DNA of 12,052 nt from Phycisphaerae bacterium SM23_33 (GTDB lineage: Bacteria; Planctomycetota; Phycisphaerae; SM23-33): contig LJUF01000054.1 of assembly GCA_001303665.1 (NCBI GenBank), positions 1 to 12,052 on the forward strand. Reading direction: 5' to 3'. Positions 1 to 7,552 of this stretch are shown here, piece by piece. Below the pieces are notes generated by a model, which was given only the letters and a program-made list of their open reading frames with translations, was not told the origin of the DNA and made no database searches. The translations under genes and the position numbers were made by a program. Within the stretch, counting starts at the first letter, position 1. Each line of letters begins with the position of its first letter.

Positions 1-309
1 CCGGCAAGGAATTGGCCCCGGGCCCCTACCACCCGCCCCAGCCGCCGACAGCCGCCCGCCCGCGGCACGTGTGCGCGTAGCTGCCTGTTTTTCCAGGACT
101 TTAAAACGCCCCGCCCGCTTTCGAAGGAGGCCCCTGGCCTGCCCGCCCGGCCGCCCCTCTGCCCGGCAAAACCGCCGAAACGGCTTACGACCCATTTCTG
201 CGAAAGCACTTAGCTCAAAGCCGCCCGGGGGCTTAGGGATGCGCAGACGGGCTGGCGGGACGGCGGAACTCAATTGAATCCTGGTTCCGGCGGAGCGAAG
301 GCGGCGGCG
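1..309. other. Intergenic flank beyond the importer operon, no gene seen
   Basis: I find no supportable gene here. Short open frames exist, but their Arg/Pro/Gly-rich products look like GC-rich noise. The stretch between 160 and 290 is less GC-rich than its surroundings and holds several short self-complementary pieces: AAGCC/GGCTT around a CCCGGG core (218-234), a GAAA-capped TGC/GCA mini-stem (199-208), and a 6-bp inverted repeat CGGAAC/GTTCCG (264-269 and 284-289) with a 14-base loop. The last lies 21 bases past the stop codon of the leftward importer operon and could end its transcript, but no T-run follows on the minus strand, so that is a guess. Confidence 0.5.
264..289 (-). terminator. 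Weak candidate hairpin after the importer operon
   Basis: CGGAAC and GTTCCG form a perfect 6-bp inverted repeat separated by 14 bases, the first dyad met after the oppF stop codon on the minus strand. There is no U-tract after it, so if transcription ends here it is probably not by a classical intrinsic mechanism. The repeat could also be chance. Confidence 0.2.
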
Positions 310-1407
310 TCAGGCCTGCGGGCGGAGATGGCAGGCGTGGTAGTGCCTGGGATTGCCCGGTGTGGGCAGGAAGGCGGGGGCCTCGGCCACGCACCTGCGG
401 GCCACGGCCACGGATCGGCCCAGCACGTTGACGCGGCAGACTTCGCCGGGCGGCAGCGGCGGGACGGCCCGGCCGCCCTGGGGAGCCGGCTGGCCGGCCG
501 CGGCCTGGCGGGTCAGCGGGCAGCGCGGGTGGAACGGGCAGCCCGGCGGCGGGTTGATGGGTGAGGGGGTCTCGCCCTCCAACTGAACCCGGCTTCGGCG
601 GCGTGCCGGGTCGGGCACGGGCACGCTGGACAGCAGGGCCTCGGTGTAGGGGTGCAGGGGGTTGGCGTACAACTCGTCACGCTCAGCCAGCTCGACGATC
701 TTGCCCAGATACATGACGGCCACGGCGTCGGCGAAGTGCTCCACCACCGCCAGGTTGTGGGCGATGAACAGGTAGGTGAGGCGGAACTCTTCCTGGAGAT
801 CCTTGAGCAGGTTGAGGATCTGGGCCTGGATGGAGACGTCCAGGGCGCTGACGGGCTCGTCGCAGACGATGAAGCTGGGCTCGGAGGCCAGCGCCCGGGC
901 GATGCCGATCCGCTGGCGCTGCCCGCCGGAGAACTCGTGCGGGTAGCGTCGGGCGTGGGCGGCCTCCAGGCCGACGCGCTCCAGCAGCCGGCCGACGCGC
1001 TCGCGCCGCTCCTGCCGGGTGGCGCACAGGCCATGGACCTTCAGCGGCTCGCCGACGATCCCGCCCACGGTCATGCGCGGGTTCAGGCTGCCGAAGGGGT
1101 CCTGGAAGATCATCTGCATGTACCGCCGCAACGGGCGGATGGCCGACGGCGGAAGCATGAACAGCTCGTAATCGCCGAAGAAGACCTGCCCCCCGGTGGC
1201 CGGTATCAGCCGCAGGATCGACCGCCCCACCGTGGTCTTGCCCGAGCCGCTCTCCCCCACCAGGGCCAGGGTCTTGCCCGGGGGGATGGCCAGCGACACG
1301 CCGTCCACGGCCCGGACGAACTGCTTGTGGAACAGCCGGCCCCGGACGGGGAAGTAGGTCCGCAGGTCGCGGACGACGAGAAGCGGCTTTTCAGTCTGCT
1401 GGTTCAT
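310..1407 (-). CDS. oppF: Oligopeptide/dipeptide ABC importer ATPase, OppF/DppF type
   Basis: This 365-residue protein is one of the two ATPases that power peptide-type solute import at the cytoplasmic face of the inner membrane. Visible ABC motifs are Walker A GESGSGKT (51-58), Q-loop Gln102, signature FSGGQ (159-163), Walker B ending in CDE (182-184) and H-loop His217. The Opp/Dpp C-terminal region follows, with HPYTEALL (252-259) and CPFHPRC (290-296). The ATG overlaps the end of oppD by 17 bp and has GGAG four bases upstream, so translation is probably coupled. It is longer than usual at the C-terminus. A tail of roughly 40 residues after Cys324 carries two more cysteines (339, 359) and ends in a second motif like the family's usual terminus (HYHACH). 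Opp versus Dpp or another solute cannot be decided from sequence. Confidence 0.93.
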   Translation of the reverse strand: MNQQTEKPLLVVRDLRTYFPVRGRLFHKQFVRAVDGVSLAIPPGKTLALVGESGSGKTTVGRSILRLIPATGGQVFFGDYELFMLPPSAIRPLRRYMQMIFQDPFGSLNPRMTVGGIVGEPLKVHGLCATRQERRERVGRLLERVGLEAAHARRYPHEFSGGQRQRIGIARALASEPSFIVCDEPVSALDVSIQAQILNLLKDLQEEFRLTYLFIAHNLAVVEHFADAVAVMYLGKIVELAERDELYANPLHPYTEALLSSVPVPDPARRRSRVQLEGETPSPINPPPGCPFHPRCPLTRQAAAGQPAPQGGRAVPPLPPGEVCRVNVLGRSVAVARRCVAEAPAFLPTPGNPRHYHACHLRPQA

Positions 1408-2452
1408 TCTGCTCCGGTGGGTGATAGGGAATGGGCGCGGCGGCCGGGTCGCCGGCGGGCGCCTCGGCGTAGCCGGGGCATTCCCAGCAGGCGGCGTAAT
1501 GGTTCGGCTGGAGGAGGCGGAGCGGCGGCTCGGCGGTCTGGCAGCGTTCCAGGCCGGCCCCGATGAGGCAGCGCGGATGGAACTTGCAGCCGGCGGGAAA
1601 GGCCAGCGGGTTGGGCACGCTGCCGGGGATGGTCTCCAGGCGGCGCTTCTTCTGCCCCAGGCGGGGCAGGGAGCGGAACAGCCCCTGGGTGTAGGGATGC
1701 AGCGGGCGTTGGAACAGGGCCTGGACGTCGGCGAGCTCCACCAGCTTGGAGGCGTACATGACGGCGACGACGTCGGCGGTCTCGGCCACCACGGCCAGGT
1801 CGTGGGTGATGAGCATGATGGTCAGGCCGCGCTCGGCCTTGAGGCGCTTCAGCAGGTCCAGGATCTGGGCCTCGATGGTCACGTCCAGGGCGGTGGTGGG
1901 CTCGTCGGCGATGAGCAGGTCGGGGTCGCAGGACAGGGCCATGGCGATCATGGCCCGCTGGCGCATGCCGCCGGAGAGCTGATGGGGATATTCCTTGTAG
2001 CGCTGGGCGGGGTCGGGGATGCCGACCTGGGAGAGCACGGCGACGGCCTGGTCCCGTGCCCGCCTGCCGGGCAGCCTCTGGTGCAGGCGGATGGCCTCGA
2101 CGATCTGGTTGCCGACGGTGTAGACCGGGTTCAGGCTGGTCATGGGCTCCTGGAAGATCATGGAGACCTTGGCGCCGCGGACCTGGCGCATCTGGCGCTC
2201 GCGGAGTGCCAGCAGCGAGGTGCCGTCCAGCAGGACCTCCCCGGCGACGATCCTGCCCGGCGGGTGCGGCACCAGCCGCATGATGGAAAGCGCCGTGACG
2301 CTCTTTCCGCAGCCGCTCTCGCCCACCAGGGCGAAGGTCTGCCGCCGGCCGACGGCGAAGCTGACGCCGTCCACCGCCTTGACCACGCCGTCCATGGTGA
2401 AGAAGTGCGTTTGCAGCCCGCGCACGGTCAGGATGGCGGCGTTTTCGCTCAC
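1391..2452 (-). CDS. oppD: Oligopeptide/dipeptide ABC importer ATPase, OppD/DppD type
   Basis: This 353-residue protein is the partner ATPase of OppF. Motifs in order are Walker A GESGCGKS (44-51), Q-loop Gln101, signature LSGGM (159-163), Walker B ending in ADE (182-184) and H-loop His217. The C-terminal Opp/Dpp domain has cysteines at 289, 295, 304 and 322, in the spacing known to hold an iron-sulfur cluster in DppD homologues; Cys325 is additional. I place the start at the GTG at 2452 because homology begins just after it, GAGG stands five bases upstream, and the GTGA overlaps the TGA stop of oppC by 4 bp, a typical coupling arrangement. The open frame continues far upstream, to 3331, but that part is an out-of-frame reading of oppC. 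Substrate specificity is unknown. Confidence 0.93.
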   Translation of the reverse strand: MSENAAILTVRGLQTHFFTMDGVVKAVDGVSFAVGRRQTFALVGESGCGKSVTALSIMRLVPHPPGRIVAGEVLLDGTSLLALRERQMRQVRGAKVSMIFQEPMTSLNPVYTVGNQIVEAIRLHQRLPGRRARDQAVAVLSQVGIPDPAQRYKEYPHQLSGGMRQRAMIAMALSCDPDLLIADEPTTALDVTIEAQILDLLKRLKAERGLTIMLITHDLAVVAETADVVAVMYASKLVELADVQALFQRPLHPYTQGLFRSLPRLGQKKRRLETIPGSVPNPLAFPAGCKFHPRCLIGAGLERCQTAEPPLRLLQPNHYAACWECPGYAEAPAGDPAAAPIPYHPPEQNEPAD

Positions 2453-3393
2453 GCGGTCCTCAGCCTCGGGTCCAGGGCGTCTCGCAGCCGGTCGCCCACG
2501 ATGTTCCAGGCCAGCACGATCAGGAAGGTCGCCGCGACGGCGGAGGTGATCTCCCACCACCGCCCCACCACCAGGTCCATCTTGGCGGCGTCGATCATGG
2601 CCCCCCAGCTGGGGATGCCGGTGCCGACGCCCAACCCCAGGTAGCTGAGCATGACCTCGGCGCTGATGGCGCCGACGAAGCCCAGCGAGAAGTTGATGAT
2701 GCCGATGTGCAGGACGTTGGGCACCACGTGCCGAAACAGGATGACGATGCTCGGCGTGCCCACGGCCCGGGCGGCCAGGACGTAGTCCAGCTCGCGGATC
2801 TTCATCACCTCGGCCCGCACCAGCCGGCAGGTGCCCACCCAGCTCATCATCCCCAGGGCGATGTACACCCCCGACATGCCGTGGCCCAGGTCCATCTCGA
2901 AGGGGGTGTTGGCAAACAGCACCGTCTCGGCGAAGGCGAACTTGATGGCGATCAGCCGGATCAGCCCCGGAATGCTCGCCACGGTGGTGTAGAACCAGAC
3001 GATGAGATCGTCGAGGCGGCCGCCGTAGTACCCGGCCACGGCCCCGAGGACGATGCCCAGGGGCACGGCGATGATGTTGGCCATGAACCCCACGGTCATG
3101 GAGGTGCTGGCGCCCAGCAGCGTCTTCTGAAGGACGGAGCGGCCGAACTCGTCGGTGCCCATGGGGTGGGTCAGGGAGGGCGGGCGGTTGATGTTGTCGT
3201 AGTCGTAGCTGTCGGCCCAGTCCGACCAGACGAAGGGGCAGACCACGGCGATGAGGGCGTACAGGACGACCACCGCGAAACAGGCCACGGCGGCCTTGTC
3301 GCGGCGGAGGCGGCGGGCGGCGTCGCCCCACAGGCTGCGGGCGTCGGCCCCGCCCGGTGCCCCGGAAATCGTCATGTCAGCCGCTCCGGTCAA
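2449..3393 (-). CDS. oppC: Peptide-type ABC importer permease, OppC/DppC type
   Basis: This inner-membrane permease of about 314 residues forms the channel with OppB. After a short cytoplasmic N-terminus there is a first hydrophobic helix (about 35-53), a periplasmic segment with the family motif HPMGTDEFGRSVL (76-88), then further helices near 97-119, 133-151, 174-189, 228-245 and 284-300. The EAA loop that contacts the ATPases is at about 193-225, with the conserved Gly212. Two starts are plausible: TTG at 3393, five bases after a perfect AGGAGG that overlaps the oppB stop, or ATG at 3375 with GGAG eight bases upstream, giving 308 residues. I give the longer form, but the start is uncertain. 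The gene begins 9 bases after oppB ends and overlaps oppD by 4 bp. Confidence 0.93.
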   Translation of the reverse strand: MTGAADMTISGAPGGADARSLWGDAARRLRRDKAAVACFAVVVLYALIAVVCPFVWSDWADSYDYDNINRPPSLTHPMGTDEFGRSVLQKTLLGASTSMTVGFMANIIAVPLGIVLGAVAGYYGGRLDDLIVWFYTTVASIPGLIRLIAIKFAFAETVLFANTPFEMDLGHGMSGVYIALGMMSWVGTCRLVRAEVMKIRELDYVLAARAVGTPSIVILFRHVVPNVLHIGIINFSLGFVGAISAEVMLSYLGLGVGTGIPSWGAMIDAAKMDLVVGRWWEITSAVAATFLIVLAWNIVGDRLRDALDPRLRTA

Positions 3394-3398
3394 GGCCG

Positions 3399-3404
3399 CC
3401 TCCT
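3399..3404 (-). promoter_or_regulatory. Shine-Dalgarno AGGAGG of oppC, overlapping the oppB stop
   Basis: On the minus strand the text TAGGAGG contains both the TAG stop of oppB (3405-3403) and a perfect AGGAGG. It stands five bases before the TTG at 3393 and 23 bases before the ATG at 3375, so it favours the TTG start. The nesting implies that ribosomes finishing oppB feed oppC. Confidence 0.6.
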
Positions 3405-4365
3405 ATCGCAGCCGGATGCGCGGGTCGAAGACCGCGTACAAAACGTCGGTCAACAGCAGCCCCAGCGTGTACAGCGCCGCCGTCAGGAACGTCAGGTTGG
3501 TGACGATGGGGATGTCGCGATCGTTGATGCTGCCCAGCATCAGCGGCCCCAGCCCGGGGATGCCGAAGAACTGCTCCAGCAGCAGCGAGCCGATGATCAG
3601 GAACGGGATGGCCGTCACCAGCGAGGTCAGGATCGGGAGCATGCAGTTGCGGAGCACGTGCCGGAACAGCACCCCGGGCAGGGGCACGCCCTTGGCCATG
3701 GCGGTGCGGACGTAGTCGCGGTTGACCTCGTCCAGGATGACCGTGCGGTAGAAGCGCACGCTGGCGCCCACGCCGGCGATGACGGCAATGGCCACGGGCA
3801 CGTAGATGTTGGTCGGGTAGCGCAGCCCCCAGGCGGCCGTGGGCTTGACGTTGAACATGAACCACTGCACGCCGATCATGTACGCCAGATACGGCACGCA
3901 CATGCCCAGCACGGCCAGGAAGGTCATCAGGTAGTCAAACCAGGAGCCGCGGAAGTACGCCACCACGCAGGCTACCACCAGCGCCAGCAGCCAGCCCAGG
4001 GCCATGGCCGGCACGGTCAGGGCCAGGGAGTACTTGGCCCGCTCGGCAACGATCTTGGTGAGCTTCTCGTCGGTCTTGAAGCTGCGGGCCTCAAAGGTCA
4101 GCGACTGCCGCAGGTGCCAGAAGAACTGGGTGTTCCAGAACTCCGGCTTCCAGAACTGCACGTGCACGGCGGTGTTCAGCACCAGCGGCAGGTTCATGCG
4201 GTGGCGTTCCATCCAGGCGTCGCGGGCGGCCTTGCCCAGCTTGGGGTTGACGTAGCGGGCCGAGACGTCCCCCGGGATGGCCCGGAACAGGATGAACGTC
4301 AGCAGCATCACGCCGAAGATGGTGAAGACCGCCTGGATGAGTCGCCGGAGGATGAACGCCAGCAC
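3403..4365 (-). CDS. oppB: Peptide-type ABC importer permease, OppB/DppB type
   Basis: This 320-residue inner-membrane permease pairs with OppC. The N-terminus MLAFILRRLIQAVFTIFGVM is the typical OppB opening: a short positive stretch running into the first helix (about 8-28), then IPGD (30-33). A long periplasmic segment rich in Trp and Phe (about 60-110) precedes helices near 112-136, 145-165, 187-203, 245-265 and 288-310. The EAA loop is at about 206-238 with Gly226, and the protein ends in the family's DPRIRLR. The start is GTG, six bases after GGGAGG, and the oppA stop codon lies between that Shine-Dalgarno and the GTG, leaving a 3-base gap between genes. This indicates tight coupling with the binding-protein gene. 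Confidence 0.94.
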   Translation of the reverse strand: MLAFILRRLIQAVFTIFGVMLLTFILFRAIPGDVSARYVNPKLGKAARDAWMERHRMNLPLVLNTAVHVQFWKPEFWNTQFFWHLRQSLTFEARSFKTDEKLTKIVAERAKYSLALTVPAMALGWLLALVVACVVAYFRGSWFDYLMTFLAVLGMCVPYLAYMIGVQWFMFNVKPTAAWGLRYPTNIYVPVAIAVIAGVGASVRFYRTVILDEVNRDYVRTAMAKGVPLPGVLFRHVLRNCMLPILTSLVTAIPFLIIGSLLLEQFFGIPGLGPLMLGSINDRDIPIVTNLTFLTAALYTLGLLLTDVLYAVFDPRIRLR

Positions 4366-4368
4366 GCC

Positions 4369-6264
4369 CTACCTCCCGCCCCTGGCCCTGCGCAGGGCCG
4401 TGTCCAGCCGCTGGTACTTCAGGTAGCCGTAGCCGATGGGGTGCGGCTTGACGTTGTGGACCCAGTCGTACACCAGCACGAACGACAGCGGCTCGCTCAG
4501 CAGCAGCACCGGGCAGTCCCGGCTGATCATGTTCACCATGCGGACGTAGATCTCGGTCCGCTCGGGCGTGTCGGGCATGGTGCGGGCCCGCTCGTACAGT
4601 TTGTCGAACTCCGGATTGGAGTAGTTGGAGTTGTTGGTGAACTTGGCGATGTTGGGAGAATAGAAAAGCTGGAGGAAGTTCTCGGCGTCGGGGTAGTCGG
4701 CGTGCCAGCCCATCGTGTAGATCTGGCACTGCTTGTTGTGGACTTTCTCCTGGAGCCCCGGCCAGTCGTTGGGAATGACGCGAAGCTTCAGCCCGAGCTT
4801 TCCGAACTGCTGCTGCACGAACTCCCCCATCCGCAGCACGGCCCGGTCGCGGCCGGGCAGGTCCAGCTTCAGTTCCGGAATCTCGCCGTTGACCAGCCTG
4901 CCCGCCGCCGCCAGCTCCTCTTTGGCCTGGGCCATCTTCCGCTTGGCCGCCTCCAGGTCCAGCCGGTAGTAGGGCCCCGGGCCGGCCACGGCGTGGGTCT
5001 TGAACGAGCTGGGCAGGATGTTCACCGCCCGTATGCCCCGGCCGTTGTAAAGGACCTTGATGTGGTTCTCCACGTCGTAGGCCAGGCACAGCGCCTGCCG
5101 CAGCGACGTGCTGGCCCCCATCACCGGGTCTTCCACGTTGAACACCAGCCAGTACACCGCCGGCGACTCGTACTTCAGCAGCCGGATGCCCCGCTTGGCC
5201 CACTTGGCCTCCAGCTCCTTGCCGGGGGTGATGACGAACTCGAACACCTCCTTGGGAATGCCGCTGGCGTCGGTCTGCTTGGTCAGAAAGCGCATCCAGG
5301 CCGAGTAGTCCTCCGCCACGTAGTCCATGCGGACCACGTCGATGAAGGGCACGCGCTTTCCCTTGTCGGCCAGCAGCCCGGCCTGCTCGTCGCCGGGGGC
5401 CCCCTCGGAGGGGTATTCCTCATACCGGAAATCGGGGTTGCGCTCCAGCACGATGAGCGACTTCCGCCGGAACTCCTTGAGCAGGTAAGGCCCGGTGCCG
5501 ACGACCTGCTCGGCCTCGCGGATTTCGGTGGTCCGCCGGGCGACCGGGATGGGCCGGCGGCCGCCCTTGCCGTCGTCCTGGGTGCCCAGCCAGTAGTCCA
5601 CCACCTCGCGCGGCACCGGGGCGTACACGCTCATGGCCAGCACGTAGATCATCTGGGGGAACCGCTCCCGCAGCCTGATCTGGAAGGTGTGCTCGTCCAG
5701 GGCCCGGACGCCCTCCACCGGCAGGTCGTAGCGCGAGAAGTCGCCGGCCTTGTAGCTCCCCGACTTCTCCCGCCACTCGTCCAGTCCGGCCACGCGCTCA
5801 CTCAGAAACGCCCACGCCAGGCCGGTGTTGATGTGATAGTCCGCCACGCGCTTGTACGCCAGCACGAAGTCGTCGGCGCGGACGGTCCGGGTCTTGTGGG
5901 CGCCGTCGGGACCGGTGCCGAAGCAGGGGTTGGCAGAGTACTTCACCCCGCCCTTGAGCTTGATGGTGTAGGTCAGGCCGTCCTCAGAAATGCTCGGCAT
6001 TTCCGCGGCCAGTTGGGGCACCACCTCCAGGGGCCGCTTCAGCCAGTCATAGGTATACAAACCCTCGTAAAAATCGCCCTGAATGCCCGCGCTGGTGGTG
6101 TCGCCACAGGTGGCCGGGTCCAGAGACTTGACCTCCGCTCCGTAGCTGCTGTACTTGACGACCTTGCCGGCGTACTGGCCTTCCTTCTCGCCGCGGAGAT
6201 ACACGATCGGCAGCAAGACCAGGCCCAGGACCACCGCCGGCGCCGTCACGTAAAACCACTTCAT
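4369..6264 (-). CDS. oppA: Extracytoplasmic solute-binding protein, family 5 (OppA/DppA type)
   Basis: This 631-residue protein captures solute outside the membrane and delivers it to OppBC. The N-terminus is a basic residue followed by one hydrophobic helix (about 4-23) and then charged sequence. There is no lipobox cysteine and no obvious AxA cleavage site, so it is probably held by an uncleaved signal anchor. The mature part shows family-5 landmarks: SLDPATCGD (47-55), a YTIKLK strand (99-104), GTGPYLL (256-262), ERNPDFR (274-280) and the C-terminal hallmark GWHADYPDAENFLQLF (519-534). The length is at the long end for the family. The start is the ATG at 6264, the first codon of the membrane anchor; an open frame runs on to 6840 but carries no signal. 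No good Shine-Dalgarno precedes it. It is the first gene of the importer operon. The ligand is unknown. Confidence 0.93.
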   Translation of the reverse strand: MKWFYVTAPAVVLGLVLLPIVYLRGEKEGQYAGKVVKYSSYGAEVKSLDPATCGDTTSAGIQGDFYEGLYTYDWLKRPLEVVPQLAAEMPSISEDGLTYTIKLKGGVKYSANPCFGTGPDGAHKTRTVRADDFVLAYKRVADYHINTGLAWAFLSERVAGLDEWREKSGSYKAGDFSRYDLPVEGVRALDEHTFQIRLRERFPQMIYVLAMSVYAPVPREVVDYWLGTQDDGKGGRRPIPVARRTTEIREAEQVVGTGPYLLKEFRRKSLIVLERNPDFRYEEYPSEGAPGDEQAGLLADKGKRVPFIDVVRMDYVAEDYSAWMRFLTKQTDASGIPKEVFEFVITPGKELEAKWAKRGIRLLKYESPAVYWLVFNVEDPVMGASTSLRQALCLAYDVENHIKVLYNGRGIRAVNILPSSFKTHAVAGPGPYYRLDLEAAKRKMAQAKEELAAAGRLVNGEIPELKLDLPGRDRAVLRMGEFVQQQFGKLGLKLRVIPNDWPGLQEKVHNKQCQIYTMGWHADYPDAENFLQLFYSPNIAKFTNNSNYSNPEFDKLYERARTMPDTPERTEIYVRMVNMISRDCPVLLLSEPLSFVLVYDWVHNVKPHPIGYGYLKYQRLDTALRRARGGR

Positions 6265-6275
6265 GGCAACGGTCC

Positions 6276-6304
6276 AGCATACCCGGCCGGAAGGGTCAAG
6301 TGAA
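6276..6304 (-). promoter_or_regulatory. Weak candidate promoter for the importer operon
   Basis: On the minus strand TTCACT (6304-6299) and TATGCT (6281-6276) are separated by 17 bases, each matching four of six sigma-70 consensus positions. Transcription would start about five bases before the oppA ATG, which fits the lack of a Shine-Dalgarno there. A better -35 match, TTGACC (6299-6294), is only 12 bases from the same -10 and is too close. This is a candidate only. Confidence 0.25.
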
Positions 6305-6348
6305 GCGTATGTCGCCTGGGGAGGGGCTGTGGCGGAGACAGGCCGACT

Positions 6349-6378
6349 GGCGGCGGCTTGCCGCCCGCGCCCGCCGCC
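6349..6378 (-). terminator. GC-rich hairpin after the exported repeat protein gene
   Basis: GGCGGCGG (6349-6356) and CCGCCGCC (6371-6378) are perfect 8-bp complements. A competing inner pairing, GGCGGC/GCCGCC, spans 6349-6365. The dyad lies 21 bases beyond the stop of the gene at 6399-7532 and before oppA. It lacks a T-run, so it may act as a pause, a 3'-end protector or a rho-associated end rather than an intrinsic terminator. In such GC-rich DNA, repeats of GGC/GCC arise easily. Confidence 0.3.
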
Positions 6379-6398
6379 TTGGCGCAGGCTTGCAGCGA

Positions 6399-7532
6399 TC
6401 AGGGCTTGGCCGGAAGCGTCGCCGGCTGGGTGGCCCCCTGCGTGGCCGGGGTCGTCGTCAGCTTCACGCGCATCTTGACGCCCCGGTCGTTGAGCCTGGG
6501 CTGCCAGAAATCCACCATGCTCACCAGCGCCTCCAGGGGCTGGACCTTGGCCGACATCTTCTCGTCCGAAATGATCCTGCGGATGGGGCTCTGCCCGGGC
6601 TTGAGGATCTCCACCAGCCGTCCCTCCAGGTCCAGGATCAGGTCCTTGAGGGCCTCGACGAGGGCCTCGTCCTTCTGGTTTTTTTCCTCGGCCCAGGCCC
6701 GGGCGGCCGCCGCCATGGCGTCGGCAAACAGTTGCACGGCCAGCTTCTCGTCGGCCAGCTGAACGCCGGGGCCGACCATGGGCAGGGCCTTGAGGTAGGC
6801 ATCGGCCATGCTGGAGTCGCCGGCCTGCAATTCCTTGCACCGCGCCAGCCAGACCTTATCCAGGGCGTCGCGCAGCTGCCTGGCCAGCGACCCCTCCACC
6901 TCCGGGTAGGGGCTGAGGGCACGCAGCACCTCCGACAGCACCGGCCCGGAGGGTTCCTTCAGTCCCATGTCTTGCAGCGTCGCCAGCATCGTCTGGGCGT
7001 GCCGTCCCCCCAACTGCAACAGCCGCTTGCCCGTGGACGTCCGCCGCGGGTCCCCTCTCAGCGTGGTCCAGTAGGCCTTGGCCGCCCAATACCGCACGCC
7101 GGGGTTGCTGTGCCCGGCCATGGCCACCAGCAGCGGCTGGATGCTGACCTGCTTCATGTCCTCGGCCATCATGCCCACTTGGATTTCCTTGACCCGGCTG
7201 AGAGGGTCGGCCTTCAGCGACAACAAGGGGGCGGCCTGGGCGGCGAACTGGGCGGCGTATTCCCACTGGTAGTAATCTGAACCCTGAACGGCGTAGCCCT
7301 TCTCCAGGTGGCCGCGGGCCGCCTCCAGCTGCTCCATCGTCTTGGCTTGCCTGACGCGTTGGGCGCCGTCGGCGGTGTACTCCTCGATCACTCGTTTCGC
7401 CGCGTCCGTCAGTGGCCCCTGCGCCGGCAGCTTCCTCAGGTCCTCCAGGCTGGCGGCGGCCGCGCCGGCATGCGTCAAAGCGATACACCCGGCGGCGAAC
7501 ACCGCGGGCAGCAGGCTCGTGGGTCTGGTCAT
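6399..7532 (-). CDS. Exported helical-repeat protein of unknown function
   Basis: I do not recognise this 377-residue protein. It opens with a signal peptide: positive Arg3, a hydrophobic core to about residue 20 and an Ala-rich cleavage zone near 24-28. Cys16 in FAAGC is lipobox-like but lacks the usual Leu two places before the Gly, so secretion through signal peptidase I seems more likely. The body is almost all helix-forming. Residues about 131-158 (LLVAMAGHSNPGVRYWAAKAYW) read like a HEAT-type repeat, and the middle (about 245-305) is charged and perhaps coiled coil. The last 19 residues are a Thr/Pro/Gln/Ala-rich tail of a kind common in planctomycetes. The ATG has GAGG nine bases upstream and a strong promoter about 90 bases upstream. 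It stands alone: 134 bp separate it from oppA and it is divergent from rex. Confidence 0.8.
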   Translation of the reverse strand: MTRPTSLLPAVFAAGCIALTHAGAAAASLEDLRKLPAQGPLTDAAKRVIEEYTADGAQRVRQAKTMEQLEAARGHLEKGYAVQGSDYYQWEYAAQFAAQAAPLLSLKADPLSRVKEIQVGMMAEDMKQVSIQPLLVAMAGHSNPGVRYWAAKAYWTTLRGDPRRTSTGKRLLQLGGRHAQTMLATLQDMGLKEPSGPVLSEVLRALSPYPEVEGSLARQLRDALDKVWLARCKELQAGDSSMADAYLKALPMVGPGVQLADEKLAVQLFADAMAAAARAWAEEKNQKDEALVEALKDLILDLEGRLVEILKPGQSPIRRIISDEKMSAKVQPLEALVSMVDFWQPRLNDRGVKMRVKLTTTPATQGATQPATLPAKP

Positions 7533-7552
7533 CAGTCAAATCCTCGTGGAGA

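Noticed and set aside
71..564. Short plus-strand frames in and beyond the left flank
   Set aside because: Arg/Pro/Gly-rich products, no ribosome-binding site, no family resemblance, and partial overlap with oppF.
652..2644. Two long plus-strand open frames opposite oppF and oppD
   Set aside because: Same compositional artefact; the sense strand has complete Walker A, signature and Walker B motifs in both genes.
2453..3331. N-terminal extension of oppD giving a 646-residue protein
   Set aside because: The extra part is an out-of-frame reading of oppC (Arg/Pro/Gly-rich), and homology starts right after the GTG at 2452.
2707..6303. A stop-free plus-strand frame of almost 1200 codons antisense to the importer genes
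   Set aside because: The product is dominated by His, Gln, Gly, Asp and Val with no domain, as expected from the complement of GC-rich codons. The minus strand carries unmistakable transporter genes across the same span.
6265..6840. N-terminal extension of oppA giving an 823-residue protein
   Set aside because: It overlaps the exported repeat protein gene in another frame, and the membrane anchor begins at the ATG at 6264.
7470..7500. Lipoprotein signal on the exported repeat protein (FAAGC)
   Set aside because: The position before the AGC triad is not Leu/Val/Ile as is usual, and an Ala-rich signal peptidase I region follows. It is kept only as a minor alternative.
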